Positions 19,183 to 29,258 of a stretch of DNA of 48,416 nt are shown here, piece by piece. The notes below the pieces were generated by a model, which did no database searches, had not been told where the DNA came from, and worked only from the letters and a program-made list of their open reading frames with translations. The stretch lies in contig PBWV01000019.1 in assembly GCA_002728255.1 (NCBI GenBank), forward strand, positions 1-48,416. The letters are read 5' to 3'. The stretch is from Rhodospirillaceae bacterium. Its GTDB lineage: Bacteria > Pseudomonadota > Alphaproteobacteria > UBA7887. Position numbers and translations under genes: made by a program. The first letter of the stretch is position 1, and the number at the start of each line of letters is the position of its first letter.

Positions 19183-20024
19183 CGCTTAGCTCCTCTGCGA
19201 GCTGCCCGGATGCCACTAGAGAGATCTTTAACAAACATAAGCGCTGCCCCTACCGGATCTCCACCCACTCTCTCACTTTCCGCAATTTTTTCGACTAAGG
19301 CCGACCCAACAACCGCCGCATCCGCGTGCCTCGCAACATCTGCCGCCTGCTCCGGCGTCTTAATGCCAAAGCCTACCGCTATAGGAAGATCGGTATGGGG
19401 GCGTAAAAACTGCAAGGCTGTCTTGACCTTATCTGTACTGGCAGTCCCAGCTCCCGTTATTCCTGTTATGGAAACGTAGTAGAGAAATCCTGTAGTGTTC
19501 TTCAGAACAGTTGGTAGCCGACTGGCATTAGTAGTAGGCGTTGCCAAACGGATAAAATGAACGCCTGCCTCAAGAGCTGGCAAACATAACTCCGCATCCT
19601 CCTCAGGAGGTAAGTCAACGACGATTAGCCCATCAACACCGGCCGCCTTTGCATTCTTCAAAAACCTCGCCACTCCATATGAATATATTGGATTGTAATA
19701 TCCCATTAATATCACCGGTGTCTCCACATCCTCCTTGCGCAATTCTTCCACCATTGACAATGTCAAGGCCATTGTGTGGCCGCCCTTCAAGGATCTGAGA
19801 GCCGAAGCCTGAATTGACGGCCCATCAGCCATGGGATCAGTAAAGGGCATTCCTAGTTCAATGAAGTCAGCACCAGCACCTGGCAACCCTTTCATGATTC
19901 GGCAGCTACGCGCGAAATCAGGGTCACCCGCTGTTATAAAAGTCACCAAGCCACCCCTATTCTCACGGCGAAGTAAATCAAACCGGCTGATCAGACGATC
20001 ATCCTGTAGCGGAAGGCCGCTCAT
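19179..20024 (-). CDS. trpA: Tryptophan synthase alpha chain
   Basis: Cleaves indole-3-glycerol phosphate to indole and glyceraldehyde-3-phosphate, and indole is channelled to TrpB. The TIM barrel has the catalytic Glu in [17 protein letters not shown] and the phosphate loop near [10 protein letters not shown]. The loop [10 protein letters not shown] and the [11 protein letters not shown] strand are typical. It overlaps trpB upstream and accD downstream, each by four bases. Length 281 is slightly above the usual 265-270. Confidence 0.97.
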   Translation of the reverse strand: MSGLPLQDDRLISRFDLLRRENRGGLVTFITAGDPDFARSCRIMKGLPGAGADFIELGMPFTDPMADGPSIQASALRSLKGGHTMALTLSMVEELRKEDVETPVILMGYYNPIYSYGVARFLKNAKAAGVDGLIVVDLPPEEDAELCLPALEAGVHFIRLATPTTNASRLPTVLKNTTGFLYYVSITGITGAGTASTDKVKTALQFLRPHTDLPIAVGFGIKTPEQAADVARHADAAVVGSALVEKIAESERVGGDPVGAALMFVKDLSSGIRAARRGAKR

Positions 20025-21238
20025 ATACTAACCCCCAATGCTTCCGCCACGGTATAGATGTCTTTGTCCCCACGTCCACACATATTCATCACAATAATAT
20101 GGCTGCCCGGCAATTTAGGGGCGATTTTTACAACCTGGGCAAGAGCATGAGCTGGCTCCAACGCCGGTAGTATCCCCTCCAATCTAGAGCATAATTGGAA
20201 CGCTCTAAGAGCCTCTTCATCTGTAATAGAAACGTACTCCGCCCTACCGTTATTATGTAGCCACGCGTGTTCAGGGCCAATTCCCGGATAATCGAGGCCA
20301 GCAGAAATAGAATGGGCATCGAGAATTTGGCCATCCTCATTTTGCAATAAATAAGTCCTATTGCCATGCAAAACACCTGGACGCCCCCCTTCCAGAGAGG
20401 CCGCATGATTGCCACTAGCAATGCCCTTCCCCCCAGCCTCAACGCCGATTAAACCGACGTTTGTGTCATCAAGAAACGGGTAAAATAACCCCATGGCATT
20501 GGACCCGCCGCCTACCGCGGCGACCAATGTATCTGGCAATCGCTCTGAACCTTCTAAATCTTTTAGCTGACTTTTGACCTCTTCTCCTATAACAGCCTGG
20601 AAGTCTCTGACCATTTCCGGATATGGATGAGGACCCGCCACCGTGCCAATAAGATAATATGTATTTTCAACGTTTGTTACCCAATCGCGCAAAGCTTCAT
20701 TCATGGCATCTTTCAAAGTACGAGAGCCTGAGGCCACTGAGCGAACCTCAGCCCCTAGCATTTTCATTCGAAAAACATTTGGTTGCTGTCGTTCAATATC
20801 AACCTCACCCATATATATGACACATGGCAAGTCGAATAATGCACAAACAGTTGCAGTTGCTACTCCGTGTTGCCCGGCTCCAGTTTCTGCAATTATTCTG
20901 GTTTTTCCCATTTTTTTAGCCAAAAGAATTTGACCGATGCAATTGTTGATCTTATGAGCGCCTGTATGGTTGAGCTCATCTCGTTTGAAATAGATCTTTG
21001 CTCCACCAAGATGCGGCGTCAGTCTCTCTGCGAAGTACAAGGGACTGGGACGCCCCACGTAGTGCTTGAGATATCTCTCCATTTCCAAGTGAAAGCTTGG
21101 GTCAACCTTGGCCGCCCGATAAGCCTCATCTAATTCCAAAATTAGAGGCATCAAAGTCTCAGCGACAAAACGGCCTCCAAAAACTCCAAATCGGCCATCT
21201 TTTTCAGGCCCACTTCTGTATGTATTAAGATGCTTCAT
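20021..21238 (-). CDS. trpB: Tryptophan synthase beta chain
   Basis: PLP enzyme that condenses indole with serine. K96 in HTGAHKINN is the Schiff-base lysine. The PLP phosphate loop GGGSNAMG and the N-terminal [15 protein letters not shown] are present. ATG at 21238 is the conserved start. It has no good Shine-Dalgarno sequence: an AGGA lies only about two bases away. A short reading frame in the same frame ends with TAG one codon before it, so coupled reinitiation is possible. Length 405 is normal. Confidence 0.97.
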   Translation of the reverse strand: MKHLNTYRSGPEKDGRFGVFGGRFVAETLMPLILELDEAYRAAKVDPSFHLEMERYLKHYVGRPSPLYFAERLTPHLGGAKIYFKRDELNHTGAHKINNCIGQILLAKKMGKTRIIAETGAGQHGVATATVCALFDLPCVIYMGEVDIERQQPNVFRMKMLGAEVRSVASGSRTLKDAMNEALRDWVTNVENTYYLIGTVAGPHPYPEMVRDFQAVIGEEVKSQLKDLEGSERLPDTLVAAVGGGSNAMGLFYPFLDDTNVGLIGVEAGGKGIASGNHAASLEGGRPGVLHGNRTYLLQNEDGQILDAHSISAGLDYPGIGPEHAWLHNNGRAEYVSITDEEALRAFQLCSRLEGILPALEPAHALAQVVKIAPKLPGSHIIVMNMCGRGDKDIYTVAEALGVSI

Positions 21239-21359
21239 GTCCTAGGTGATACGTCCACTGGTAAAAAATGAGCCAAAATAGCCGCCCTTATGGTCGAAAT
21301 TATTCAGGGAGGAGGGCAACGGGGCCATTATAGCGTTCATGTTGGCCGGCCCTCGAATC

Positions 21360-22010
21360 CTACAACGTTTTTGTGATTGAGAGAAATTCCTCGATCTTAT
21401 GACTACTCTTGAAACCGGGTGCATCCTCAACTCCTGAAGAAACGTCAACTACTTTCGCCCCTGTAATGTCGACTGCACTAGCAACATTATCAACTGTAAG
21501 CCCACCCGACAAAATCCAGGGCAAGGGCACGTAAGCACCCGCTAACAAGTTCCAGTCGAATGCTACAGCGTTTCCTCCTGGAAGACTATTTAAATCGGTA
21601 ACTTTTGCGTCGAACAATAACATATCAGCAGCTCTCTCATAACCAAGAGCCTCCTCCAAGTCTTGGCTGCCCTGCACCCTCACCGCCTTAATTACTCGGC
21701 AATTAAACTTGCTTTTTATTTGGGCAACACGGTAGGGTTCCTCTGTCCCGTGGAGCTGAACAACCAAGCTGGGCAGGCTTTTTTTTACCCGAGCCAAATC
21801 ATCATCCGTAGGGTCCACAAACACGCCTACCGGAATAATATACTCCGGCAGTTGGTCCAGCAAAGATTTTGCTACGTCCAAAACAATTGCCCGGGGGGAA
21901 GGGTCATAAAAAACAAACCCAGCATATCGAGCCCCAAAACTGACAACACTCGCAACGTCCTGCTTTGTTCTTAACCCACATATTTTAGCATCTACGCCTG
22001 ATCCAATCAT
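21360..22010 (-). CDS. trpF: Phosphoribosylanthranilate isomerase
   Basis: Amadori rearrangement step of tryptophan synthesis. The general base Cys is C11 in KICGLRT, and the general acid Asp is in LLFDAKV. The N-terminal repeat GARYAGFVFYDPSPRAI and the phosphate-binding LSGGLTVDN and VDVSSGVED motifs are clear. The gene follows pyrF after two bases, so it probably shares its transcript. The 216 residues are the family size. The product lies 121 bases before trpB. Confidence 0.95.
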   Translation of the reverse strand: MIGSGVDAKICGLRTKQDVASVVSFGARYAGFVFYDPSPRAIVLDVAKSLLDQLPEYIIPVGVFVDPTDDDLARVKKSLPSLVVQLHGTEEPYRVAQIKSKFNCRVIKAVRVQGSQDLEEALGYERAADMLLFDAKVTDLNSLPGGNAVAFDWNLLAGAYVPLPWILSGGLTVDNVASAVDITGAKVVDVSSGVEDAPGFKSSHKIEEFLSITKTL

Positions 22011-22012
22011 TT

Positions 22013-22744
22013 TCAGGTATCCAAAGCCCTTTCCACTTCACGTGCAATCTCCCTAGCCGAGTGTTCAATATTCGGTGCTTTCGTGATCGGCCTACCAATT
22101 ACTAAAAAATCTGCCCCAGCCGCCATAGCTTCATAGGGGGTCATTATACGCTTTTGATCATTGGTGTCCGCTCCATGAGGCCGTATGCCGGGCACGACAA
22201 GCTTAAAGTCACTGCTGCACACACCTCGCAGCCTTCGGAGCTCGTGCGCAGAACAAACTACCCCATCAAGACCTGTTCTCTCAGAAAGCTCCGCAAGGCG
22301 CAAAACTTGATCATCAACCGTACCTTTGACACCTAAACTAGCTAAGTCTCGCTGCCCAAAACTTGTTAGAACCGTCACACCCAACAAAGTAGGTGGTTCC
22401 ATACCCAATCTCAGTGCAGCTTCTTTGTTGCTATCAACCGCGGCCTTTATCATATTCTCCCCACCGGCTGCGTGAAGGGTGATCAAGGAAGGACGACAAC
22501 TGGCCACAGCGGTAACAGCACCGGCGACGGTATTCGGAATATCAAAAAATTTCAAATCTAGGAAAATGGATGTTCCCAAACCCAAAAGGCGGTGCACACC
22601 ATTAGGCCCATGCCGACCAAAGAACTCCAAACCCAGTTTCACCCCAGCAATATGCTCTCTCACTTCCTCCACTATAGATACAGCCAAATCGATATCCACT
22701 GTGTCTATGGCACAAAAAACACGAGAATTTCTGTCCGTATTCAT
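22013..22744 (-). CDS. pyrF: Orotidine 5'-phosphate decarboxylase
   Basis: Last step of UMP synthesis. The catalytic signature DLKFFDIPNT (K65 and D68 included) and the phosphate-binding VPGIRPHGADTNDQKR and VIGRPITKAP loops are present. 243 residues is normal for the bacterial enzyme. It sits between lapA and trpF. The lapA-pyrF adjacency resembles the enterobacterial region and is common in proteobacteria. Confidence 0.96.
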   Translation of the reverse strand: MNTDRNSRVFCAIDTVDIDLAVSIVEEVREHIAGVKLGLEFFGRHGPNGVHRLLGLGTSIFLDLKFFDIPNTVAGAVTAVASCRPSLITLHAAGGENMIKAAVDSNKEAALRLGMEPPTLLGVTVLTSFGQRDLASLGVKGTVDDQVLRLAELSERTGLDGVVCSAHELRRLRGVCSSDFKLVVPGIRPHGADTNDQKRIMTPYEAMAAGADFLVIGRPITKAPNIEHSAREIAREVERALDT

Positions 22745-22795
22745 AAAGTCAGCAACAAAATAGGAAATTAAAAGAATTCGACACGATCAACCTTT

Positions 22796-23107
22796 TTAGT
22801 CACCCGGTGGAAGAACACCATTATTTTCTCCAGATGGCGGAAACCGCTTGCCTGATGTCCTTTTTTGACGGTTCGCGGAACGCAGAGCAAGTCGAGCCCC
22901 AAAGCTGGAGGCAAAAGCTACAAATCCGCCTACCAAAACTCCAATAAATAAAACGCCGATTAATGCTAGATAGATGGGCAATTCAACAACAACTGCCAAA
23001 GGAAACAAATCTAACTCCATCAACCCCCTGTTCGAAACCGCGAATACTACTAGGGTGATTAAGACTAAAAATGCTACTGCATACTCAAAGATCCGAACAA
23101 AACCCAA
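22796..23107 (-). CDS. lapA: LapA-domain (DUF1049) inner-membrane protein
   Basis: A small two-helix membrane protein of the LapA family. In E. coli LapA works with LapB (YciM) in controlling LpxC levels and lipopolysaccharide assembly. Helices are about 8-27 (FEYAVAFLVLITLVVFAVS) and 45-70, with the family-type NRG after the first helix. The start is probably TTG at 23107 with GGAGGAG four bases upstream. The tail is basic and Gly/Pro rich. No lapB follows it here. Position after ihfB supports the call. Confidence 0.82.
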   Translation of the reverse strand: MGFVRIFEYAVAFLVLITLVVFAVSNRGLMELDLFPLAVVVELPIYLALIGVLFIGVLVGGFVAFASSFGARLALRSANRQKRTSGKRFPPSGENNGVLPPGD

Positions 23108-23136
23108 AACTCCTCCGTATACCAGAAGCCAAAAAG

Positions 23137-23418
23137 CTATGTTTCATTGAGACGCTTGCGTAAAGCCTTGCCTGGCTTAAAATAGGGAACAACTTTCTCC
23201 GGTACATCCACAGCCGCTCCTGTCCTAGGGTTTCGTCCTGCGCGAGCGCTTCGCCTTTTGGTCGAAAACGCCCCGAAACCCCTCAACTCAACGCGCTCAC
23301 CCTTCTCTAGAGCAGCCGACATATGTTCAAAAATGGTAGACACAATCCTCTCAACATCTCGTTGGTACAAGTGCGGATTACGTGTCGCCAACGCAAGAAT
23401 AAGTTCTGACTTGGTCAT
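23137..23418 (-). CDS. ihfB: Integration host factor subunit beta
   Basis: A histone-like protein that sharply bends DNA as the IhfA/IhfB heterodimer. The 93 residues show [17 protein letters not shown], the [13 protein letters not shown] core and the DNA-intercalating arm [13 protein letters not shown], with [16 protein letters not shown] at the end. Position downstream of rpsA (with sppA in between) and upstream of lapA-pyrF favours IhfB over HU or IhfA. Confidence 0.95.
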   Translation of the reverse strand: MTKSELILALATRNPHLYQRDVERIVSTIFEHMSAALEKGERVELRGFGAFSTKRRSARAGRNPRTGAAVDVPEKVVPYFKPGKALRKRLNET

Positions 23419-23511
23419 CTCTCGCTCCCAAAAAGGCCCTCACGGTGCTTTACCATACTCTTGCACACCAAACTAACTGCTCGAAGGCAAAACCAGTGTC
23501 AAAAGTGAGGC

Positions 23512-24432
23512 TTACGGCGCCGACCCTACAGAAGGGTGCCAAACCGAAACAAGCCCGTCAAGAGTAAGCCTACCTACAAAATCAGACCTCCCTGTCAAAA
23601 AAGCGCCTGCCCATTCAGACAGGCCCACAGAGTGACCTGTTTCTATTTCACGCTCTGCGCCTTTATCCGAGATCCCATACGTCTCCTTAAGCCAAACGCG
23701 CGCCTCCGCCATGCCTCCAATGGCATCAATAAGGCCGTTTTGATAAGCGCTTACGCCACTAAATACCCTCCCATCAGTAATGTCGTCCAACTTTTCACCC
23801 TGCAAGCCTCTGCGTTCACCAACGATTTTTCGGAACATCTGGTGGACATCCTCAACGAGGCTCTGACCCATTTCTCTCCCGGCCGGCGACATGGGCTCAA
23901 GAGGGTTTGGCTGGGCCTTAAGAGGACCGCTTCGCAAAGTTTCATGCCCAATTCCAGCCATCCGCATTAGCTCAACGAAGTTAGTCACCTCTAATACAAC
24001 ACCAATAGATCCTGTAACGGTACTTTCTCTAGCAAATATGCGCTCAGCAGCTACAGCTGCCAAGTAGCCTCCAGAAGCCGCCACACCGCCCATCACCGTT
24101 ACCACAGGCTTCACATTAGCTAGACGATGGAGAGACCTGTACAAGGACTCGCTGGCCGCTGAACTCCCGCCAGGACTGTTCACGTAAATGATTAAAGCAC
24201 TTAGGTCAGGGTCCTCGAGCAAAGCATCAATTGCCCTGGCACGCCTCCTATCGTCAATAATAACTCCTTCAATTGTCAGTAGGCCAACGTAAGCGCCACG
24301 ATCGAATATCCCCTCTTTACCAAGCAACGCACTTACAAATAGCACGACAACAATCGCAGATATCGCACGCCAAAAAAACACGGTTCGTTGCAGACGTCGT
24401 CGGTCCGCCACCATATCAGTTAGTAATGACAT
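23512..24432 (-). CDS. sppA: Signal peptide peptidase SppA (short form)
   Basis: Inner-membrane serine protease that degrades cleaved signal peptides. One membrane anchor (about 17-37) precedes a single ClpP-like domain. The nucleophile is S120 in GGVAASGGYLAA and the general base is probably K172 in RSGPLKAQP. The 52-residue spacing equals that of the Ser/Lys pair in Bacillus SppA. At 306 residues this is the short, octamer-forming type, unlike the duplicated 67-kDa E. coli enzyme. It is inserted between rpsA and ihfB. Confidence 0.92.
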   Translation of the reverse strand: MSLLTDMVADRRRLQRTVFFWRAISAIVVVLFVSALLGKEGIFDRGAYVGLLTIEGVIIDDRRRARAIDALLEDPDLSALIIYVNSPGGSSAASESLYRSLHRLANVKPVVTVMGGVAASGGYLAAVAAERIFARESTVTGSIGVVLEVTNFVELMRMAGIGHETLRSGPLKAQPNPLEPMSPAGREMGQSLVEDVHQMFRKIVGERRGLQGEKLDDITDGRVFSGVSAYQNGLIDAIGGMAEARVWLKETYGISDKGAEREIETGHSVGLSEWAGAFLTGRSDFVGRLTLDGLVSVWHPSVGSAP

Positions 24433-24603
24433 ATTCCCTTCAAGCCCAATACACTAGACAGATGTCTATGAATAGATGCATACCAACTATATTTGTTCGT
24501 AGGTTTCATTAGGGTGCCCAATTAGGCCCCTCCGCACTTTGCTGGCCGGGAGTGGATGCAGGAAACCAACATAAATTTATTGGTCTTTGGCCCTCAAAAA
24601 TAC

Positions 24604-26415
24604 CTATTTGCTGTCCTCACTACCCGGGTTCAAATCAGGACTATCTCCGCCCTCTGAAGACCCACCGCCCCCATCTGTACGATTACTTTCTCCGTCGCTT
24701 TGGGATTCCTCTTCCTTTTGGCTGATAGCGGCGCCTAGTATTTCCCCTAAACTGGCCCCACTAGAGGACGATCCATATTCCTCCATCGCCCGTTTTTCCT
24801 CTTCAATTTCCAGAGCTTTAACAGACAGAGTGATCTTCCTTCCTCCCTGGTCAACATTGCTAATTTTTGCATCCAGCTTTTCACCAACAGAAAATCGATC
24901 AGATCTCTGATCACGCCGATCCCGAGCAAGATCCGCCCGCCGAATATTTCCGATCACGCCGTCGGCTAGGGTCACTTCAAGGCCACTCTCGAGCACCTTC
25001 GAAATTATGCAGGTCACAACCTGATTTTTCTTTAGAGTTTCAGCAGCCCCAGCAAATGGATCCTCTGTCAATTGTTTGATCCCCAAGCTAACGCGCTCCT
25101 TTTCCACATCAATATCGAGAACCCGGGCTTTGATTTGATCACCCTTTTTATACTGCTCAACAGACCCTTCCCCTGAGTTATCCCAGGCAACATCACTAAG
25201 ATGAACTAACCCGTCCACGTCGCCAACCAATCCAACAAAAAGGCCAAATTCAGTAATATTTTTGATCTCGCCTTCTACTATTGTTCCCACCGGGGTCTTC
25301 TGAAGAATATCCTCCCAAGGATTGGCCTCACATTGTTTTAGTCCTAGACTAATGCGGCGTTTCTCTGGATCCACATCTAGCACCATTACCTGGACCTGCT
25401 CGCTTGTAGATACAATCTTCCCAGGATGAATGTTTTTCTTCGTCCAACTCATCTCGGACACATGAACCAAGCCTTCCACTCCAGCCTCCAACTCCACAAA
25501 AGCCCCGTAGTCGGTAATATTCGTTACGCGCCCCGTAAACTTACCCCCTTCGGGATATTTTGCTGCCGCTCCATCCCACGGATCTTGTTCAAGTTGTTTC
25601 ATGCCCAGACTAATACGTTCGGTTTCTAGATTGAAACGTATCACCTGCACCTTTACAGACTGCCCAATTGTCAGGGCTTCAGAAGGATGGCTAATTCTCC
25701 TCCAAGCGATATCAGTCACATGGAGCAAGCCATCCACCTCTCCCAAATCAACAAAGGCTCCGTAGTCTGTAATATTTTTGACAACTCCGTCCAGCACTTG
25801 TCCCTCTTTTAATCCTGAAAGAAGTTCTGCTCTTGCCTCGGCACGAGATTCCTCCATTACCGCACGTCTAGACACCACAATATTGCCCCGGCGCCTATCC
25901 ATTTTAAGGATCTGAAAAGACTGTTTGTTTGCCATAAGTGGGGAAATGTCGCGCACCGGCCGAACATCAACCTGACTTTGAGGCAGAAATGCTACCACCC
26001 CGCCAAGGTCCACCGTAAACCCGCCTTTAACCCGACCGAAAATCGTGCCCTCTACCCGGCTCGTATCAGCAAAGGCTTTTTCCAACAAAACCCATGCCTC
26101 CTCCCGCCTAGCTCGCTCCCTACTAAGGCCGGCCTCACCATTCCGGTTCTCCATACGATCTAGAAACACTTCAACCTTATCGCCGACCCCGATTTGAGGG
26201 ATTTGACCCGGCGCCGCAAACTCCCTTATTGGAACACGACCTTCGGCTTTTAGACCAACATCGATCACCGCCGCATCATTCTCTATGGCAATTACTGTGC
26301 CCTCTACAACGGTCCCCTCAAGCTTTTCAGAAGCCATTAAGGACTCCTCGAAGAGGGCAGCAAAATCCTCCTCCGTTACATTTTGACTAGAACGGTCTGT
26401 TGGTAAATCATTCAT
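24604..26415 (-). CDS. rpsA: 30S ribosomal protein S1
   Basis: Binds mRNA and helps start translation on structured or weakly Shine-Dalgarno messages. Six S1 repeats can be followed, for example GAFVDLGEVDGLLHVTDIAW and GAFVELEAGVEGLVHVSEMSW. An acidic N-terminal tail (MNDLPTDRSSQNVTEEDFAALF) is typical. The 603 residues exceed the usual 560-570 because of a Ser/Gly/Asp/Glu-rich low-complexity tail after the last repeat. Located downstream of cmk, the common cmk-rpsA order. Confidence 0.97.
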   Translation of the reverse strand: MNDLPTDRSSQNVTEEDFAALFEESLMASEKLEGTVVEGTVIAIENDAAVIDVGLKAEGRVPIREFAAPGQIPQIGVGDKVEVFLDRMENRNGEAGLSRERARREEAWVLLEKAFADTSRVEGTIFGRVKGGFTVDLGGVVAFLPQSQVDVRPVRDISPLMANKQSFQILKMDRRRGNIVVSRRAVMEESRAEARAELLSGLKEGQVLDGVVKNITDYGAFVDLGEVDGLLHVTDIAWRRISHPSEALTIGQSVKVQVIRFNLETERISLGMKQLEQDPWDGAAAKYPEGGKFTGRVTNITDYGAFVELEAGVEGLVHVSEMSWTKKNIHPGKIVSTSEQVQVMVLDVDPEKRRISLGLKQCEANPWEDILQKTPVGTIVEGEIKNITEFGLFVGLVGDVDGLVHLSDVAWDNSGEGSVEQYKKGDQIKARVLDIDVEKERVSLGIKQLTEDPFAGAAETLKKNQVVTCIISKVLESGLEVTLADGVIGNIRRADLARDRRDQRSDRFSVGEKLDAKISNVDQGGRKITLSVKALEIEEEKRAMEEYGSSSSGASLGEILGAAISQKEEESQSDGESNRTDGGGGSSEGGDSPDLNPGSEDSK

Positions 26416-26499
26416 CTTCTTTGTCTATCCCATACCTCATTAACCTATTTCCGCGACCCTGTGTAACCACTTAACCCCATACCAATATACGATACTTAA

Positions 26500-27141
26500 T
26501 CACCTAGCCCCACCTACCCGGCCCACCAACTCCTTCGCCGCATTGAAAGCAGAGCCGACATCCATCTCCGTGGTATCCAACAAAAACGCGTCCTTCGCGG
26601 GAACCAAAGGGGAAAGTTCGCGGCGGCTGTCCCGCTCATCCCGCTCCCTGATTTCCTGAAGAACCTTGGACCTTATACTTGGTACGCCTCGAGCAAGCAA
26701 CTCCCTATATCGGCGCCCCGCCCGGGCCTCTTGGCTCGCCGTAACAAAAATTTTCACATCGGCGTTCGGTAGGACCACCGAACCGATGTCACGCCCATCT
26801 AGGATAGCCCCGAGGGCTGAGCCAGGCGGAGCCTCAGAAAATTCCCTTTGGTATTTCAAAAGGGCTAACCTGACTTCCTTCTGGATTGCGATAACAGAAG
26901 CAACTAAACCTACTCTTTCTTCCCTTAGCTCCCTCTCGGTGGCCTTAATCTTGCCAATGGCCCTAGCTACTTCTGAGACTGCTTTCTCATCTAGAGGGTC
27001 CAAATCCAAGGATATTACCCTCGCAGCCACGGAACGATATAGCAAACCTGTGTCCAAATGAGCCAAAAAGAACTCCGCAGCGAGTCCGCGCGAAAGAGTT
27101 CCCTTTCCCGAAGCAGCGGGCCCATCTATTGCTATTATCAT
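26500..27141 (-). CDS. cmk: Cytidylate kinase
   Basis: Phosphorylates CMP and dCMP using ATP. The P-loop is DGPAASGKGTLSR (5-17), DTGLLYRSVA binds nucleotide, LDGRDIGSVVLPNADVKIF is the CMP-binding segment, and RDERDSRRELSPL is the lid-side motif. The 213 residues are normal. It lies 19 bases after aroA and 84 bases before rpsA, so the three probably share a message. Confidence 0.96.
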   Translation of the reverse strand: MIIAIDGPAASGKGTLSRGLAAEFFLAHLDTGLLYRSVAARVISLDLDPLDEKAVSEVARAIGKIKATERELREERVGLVASVIAIQKEVRLALLKYQREFSEAPPGSALGAILDGRDIGSVVLPNADVKIFVTASQEARAGRRYRELLARGVPSIRSKVLQEIRERDERDSRRELSPLVPAKDAFLLDTTEMDVGSAFNAAKELVGRVGGAR

Positions 27142-27160
27142 AGATCCGCTCTCTCAGCCA

Positions 27161-28495
27161 TTACAACCGGACCCCCAAAAGCGCCATATCATCAGCAAAC
27201 CCAGGATAACTTGTCGCAACCATAGACATATCATCTATCGTTATTGGATACGGGCAAGTGAGCCCCATTACGAAGAAAGCCATTGCGATTCTATGATCCC
27301 CGTGAGTGAGAATCTTGGGCATCTGACGCCAACTAGCCCGGCTCTCCCCCCCAATAATGGTCATTACGTCTCCCTCCTCTTCAACCTTTACCCCACATTT
27401 AGTTAAACCCTCAACAATTGAAGCAAAACGGTTGCTCTCTTTGACCCGGAGCTCTCCCAAGCCCTGCATCACAGTGGCCCCATCGGCACAGGCCGCAGCC
27501 ACAGCTAGGATTGGATACTCATCAATCATACTAGGGGCCCGGTCTGCCGAAACATTGATGCCCTTGAGCGCCGAAGTCCGTGCCGTGATGTCTGCGACCG
27601 GCTCCCCCCCAACTGCCCCGCGTGAGATCACTTGAAGATCTGCCCCCATTTCACGCAAACAATCAAATAACCCCATACGGGTCCTGTTAACCCCAACCCC
27701 CTTCACACAAACTTCTGAATCTTTTGTTAGAAGCGCTGCAACTATTGGGAAAGCTGCCGACGAAGGATCCCCGGCTATCACCAGATCTTGGGGGACTAAT
27801 TCGGGTTGACCTGATATGCAAATATGATGCCCACCATTGAGCGCCTCCACCTGGACGTCTGCCCCAAATTTTGCAAGCAGGTTTTCTGTGTGATCTCGTG
27901 TTCGCCTATCCTCCGTAACACTGGTTACTCCCGGGCAATGCAAGCCAGCCAACAGAATAGATGATTTTACTTGGGCGGAGGCAATGGGGAGGTGATACTC
28001 AATAGGAAGTAGACTATCCTTTCCCTTGACAGTAGCAGGCAGCCCGCCACTTTTAGAAAGGCTGATGCTCGCCCCCATGTCTGTTAAAGGGCCAACAACC
28101 CGGCCCATGGGTCGGCGGCTCAAAGATTCATCCCCAATAAAGACAGCCTCGATTGGATTCCCTGCCACCACCCCCATTAGTAGACGGGCAGCAGTCCCGC
28201 TGTTACCAAGGTTCAAAGGACCCACTGGGTCAATTAATCCGCCGATGCCTGCACCATGAACAAAAACACTACTCCCCTCAGGCTCAGAAATTTGGATTCC
28301 AAGCTGCCTTAATGCTTCGATAGTGCACCTGACATCGTCTGACATTAAAAGCCCTGTAAGCCGGCTGCATCCGGCCGATAATGCCGCTATTATCAAGGCC
28401 CTATGGGAAATTGACTTATCGCCCGAACCAGAAAGGACACCGCACAAGTTGTTGTTGGAGGATACTTCAATAGGGGTCACAGCGTTTTGTCCCAT
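27161..28495 (-). CDS. aroA: 3-phosphoshikimate 1-carboxyvinyltransferase (EPSP synthase)
   Basis: Transfers enolpyruvate from PEP to shikimate-3-phosphate in the chorismate pathway. Substrate-binding motifs are SGDKSISHRALI near the N-terminus, LGNSGTAARLLMG near residue 97, SAQVKSSILLAGL, and the C-terminal LRVKESNR and GDHRIAMAF. LGNSGTAARL has Ala at the position after Thr, as seen in the class II type. I did not test glyphosate sensitivity class. It begins the minus-strand run and is divergent from the TIGR02300 gene. Confidence 0.96.
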   Translation of the reverse strand: MGQNAVTPIEVSSNNNLCGVLSGSGDKSISHRALIIAALSAGCSRLTGLLMSDDVRCTIEALRQLGIQISEPEGSSVFVHGAGIGGLIDPVGPLNLGNSGTAARLLMGVVAGNPIEAVFIGDESLSRRPMGRVVGPLTDMGASISLSKSGGLPATVKGKDSLLPIEYHLPIASAQVKSSILLAGLHCPGVTSVTEDRRTRDHTENLLAKFGADVQVEALNGGHHICISGQPELVPQDLVIAGDPSSAAFPIVAALLTKDSEVCVKGVGVNRTRMGLFDCLREMGADLQVISRGAVGGEPVADITARTSALKGINVSADRAPSMIDEYPILAVAAACADGATVMQGLGELRVKESNRFASIVEGLTKCGVKVEEEGDVMTIIGGESRASWRQMPKILTHGDHRIAMAFFVMGLTCPYPITIDDMSMVATSYPGFADDMALLGVRL

Positions 28496-28652
28496 TGCTA
28501 TATATCTGTGTTTGGAATGATAAACATCTCTGTACCACAGCTTCCAAGTGGTTGCGACTGGAAGATGGATTTCTTTTTTGCTTTGACAGGCGCGCGTTAT
28601 CGTGGCAAAGGGCGCTACATAGGTATAAATACCATGTTAGATGAGGCACGCT

Positions 28653-28979
28653 GTGGCAAAATATGAATGGGGCAATAAGTACACTTGCATCGATTGTGGT
28701 GCTGTCTTTTACGACATGATGAAATCTCCAGCGTCTTGTCCTTCATGCGGCACCAAAATTAAATCATCCAATCGAGGAGCGCCGCAACCCCAGCCCAAAG
28801 CAGTCGTCCCTGAGAAACCTGTACGAGCGGAAAATTCACTTGACCTTGAGAGCGACGACGAAATAGCTATAACTGACGACACCGAAGACAAGGAGCTTTT
28901 GGAACAGGAAGAGGATGATGTAGAAGGCGATGTTAACGAGGTAATAGAAGCTGGGGTGGGTGACAAGCCTAACGACTAA
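28653..28979 (+). CDS. TIGR02300 family zinc-ribbon protein
   Basis: A small alphaproteobacterial protein family of unknown function: an N-terminal zinc ribbon, a linker and a strongly acidic tail. Four Cys in CIDCG and CPSCG (first 40 residues) should bind zinc. The name-giving FYDLN-type motif reads FYDMM. The tail is about half Asp/Glu. I favour GTG at 28653 because GAGG lies six bases before it and AKYEWGNKYTC matches the family start. ATG 28641 would add four residues. It precedes tRNA-Ala, a common context. Confidence 0.85.
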   Translation: MAKYEWGNKYTCIDCGAVFYDMMKSPASCPSCGTKIKSSNRGAPQPQPKAVVPEKPVRAENSLDLESDDEIAITDDTEDKELLEQEEDDVEGDVNEVIEAGVGDKPND

Positions 28980-29056
28980 GTAAGAGCGTCTGGGAAACTG
29001 GACCACCACAAACTTGAGTGAACGCGCACTTGGCCGGTGAAAGGAATAATAGGAAA

Positions 29057-29132
<76 letters not shown>

Positions 29133-29258
29133 CTATTTAAGGCTGTTCAGTATACTGTCCATAATAGTCAAACCCCCTTGTGCAAGAAATTAATTTGCGC
29201 CCTTGCCTAGTAGAAGCTTAACCTTGCTGAGAAACAGCAGTGTGATTACCAGTGAACT

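Noticed and set aside
28574-28629. TTGACA before the TIGR02300 gene as a promoter
   Set aside because: The nearest -10-like TATAAA is more than 30 bases away, and no good hexamer lies at 16-18 bases.
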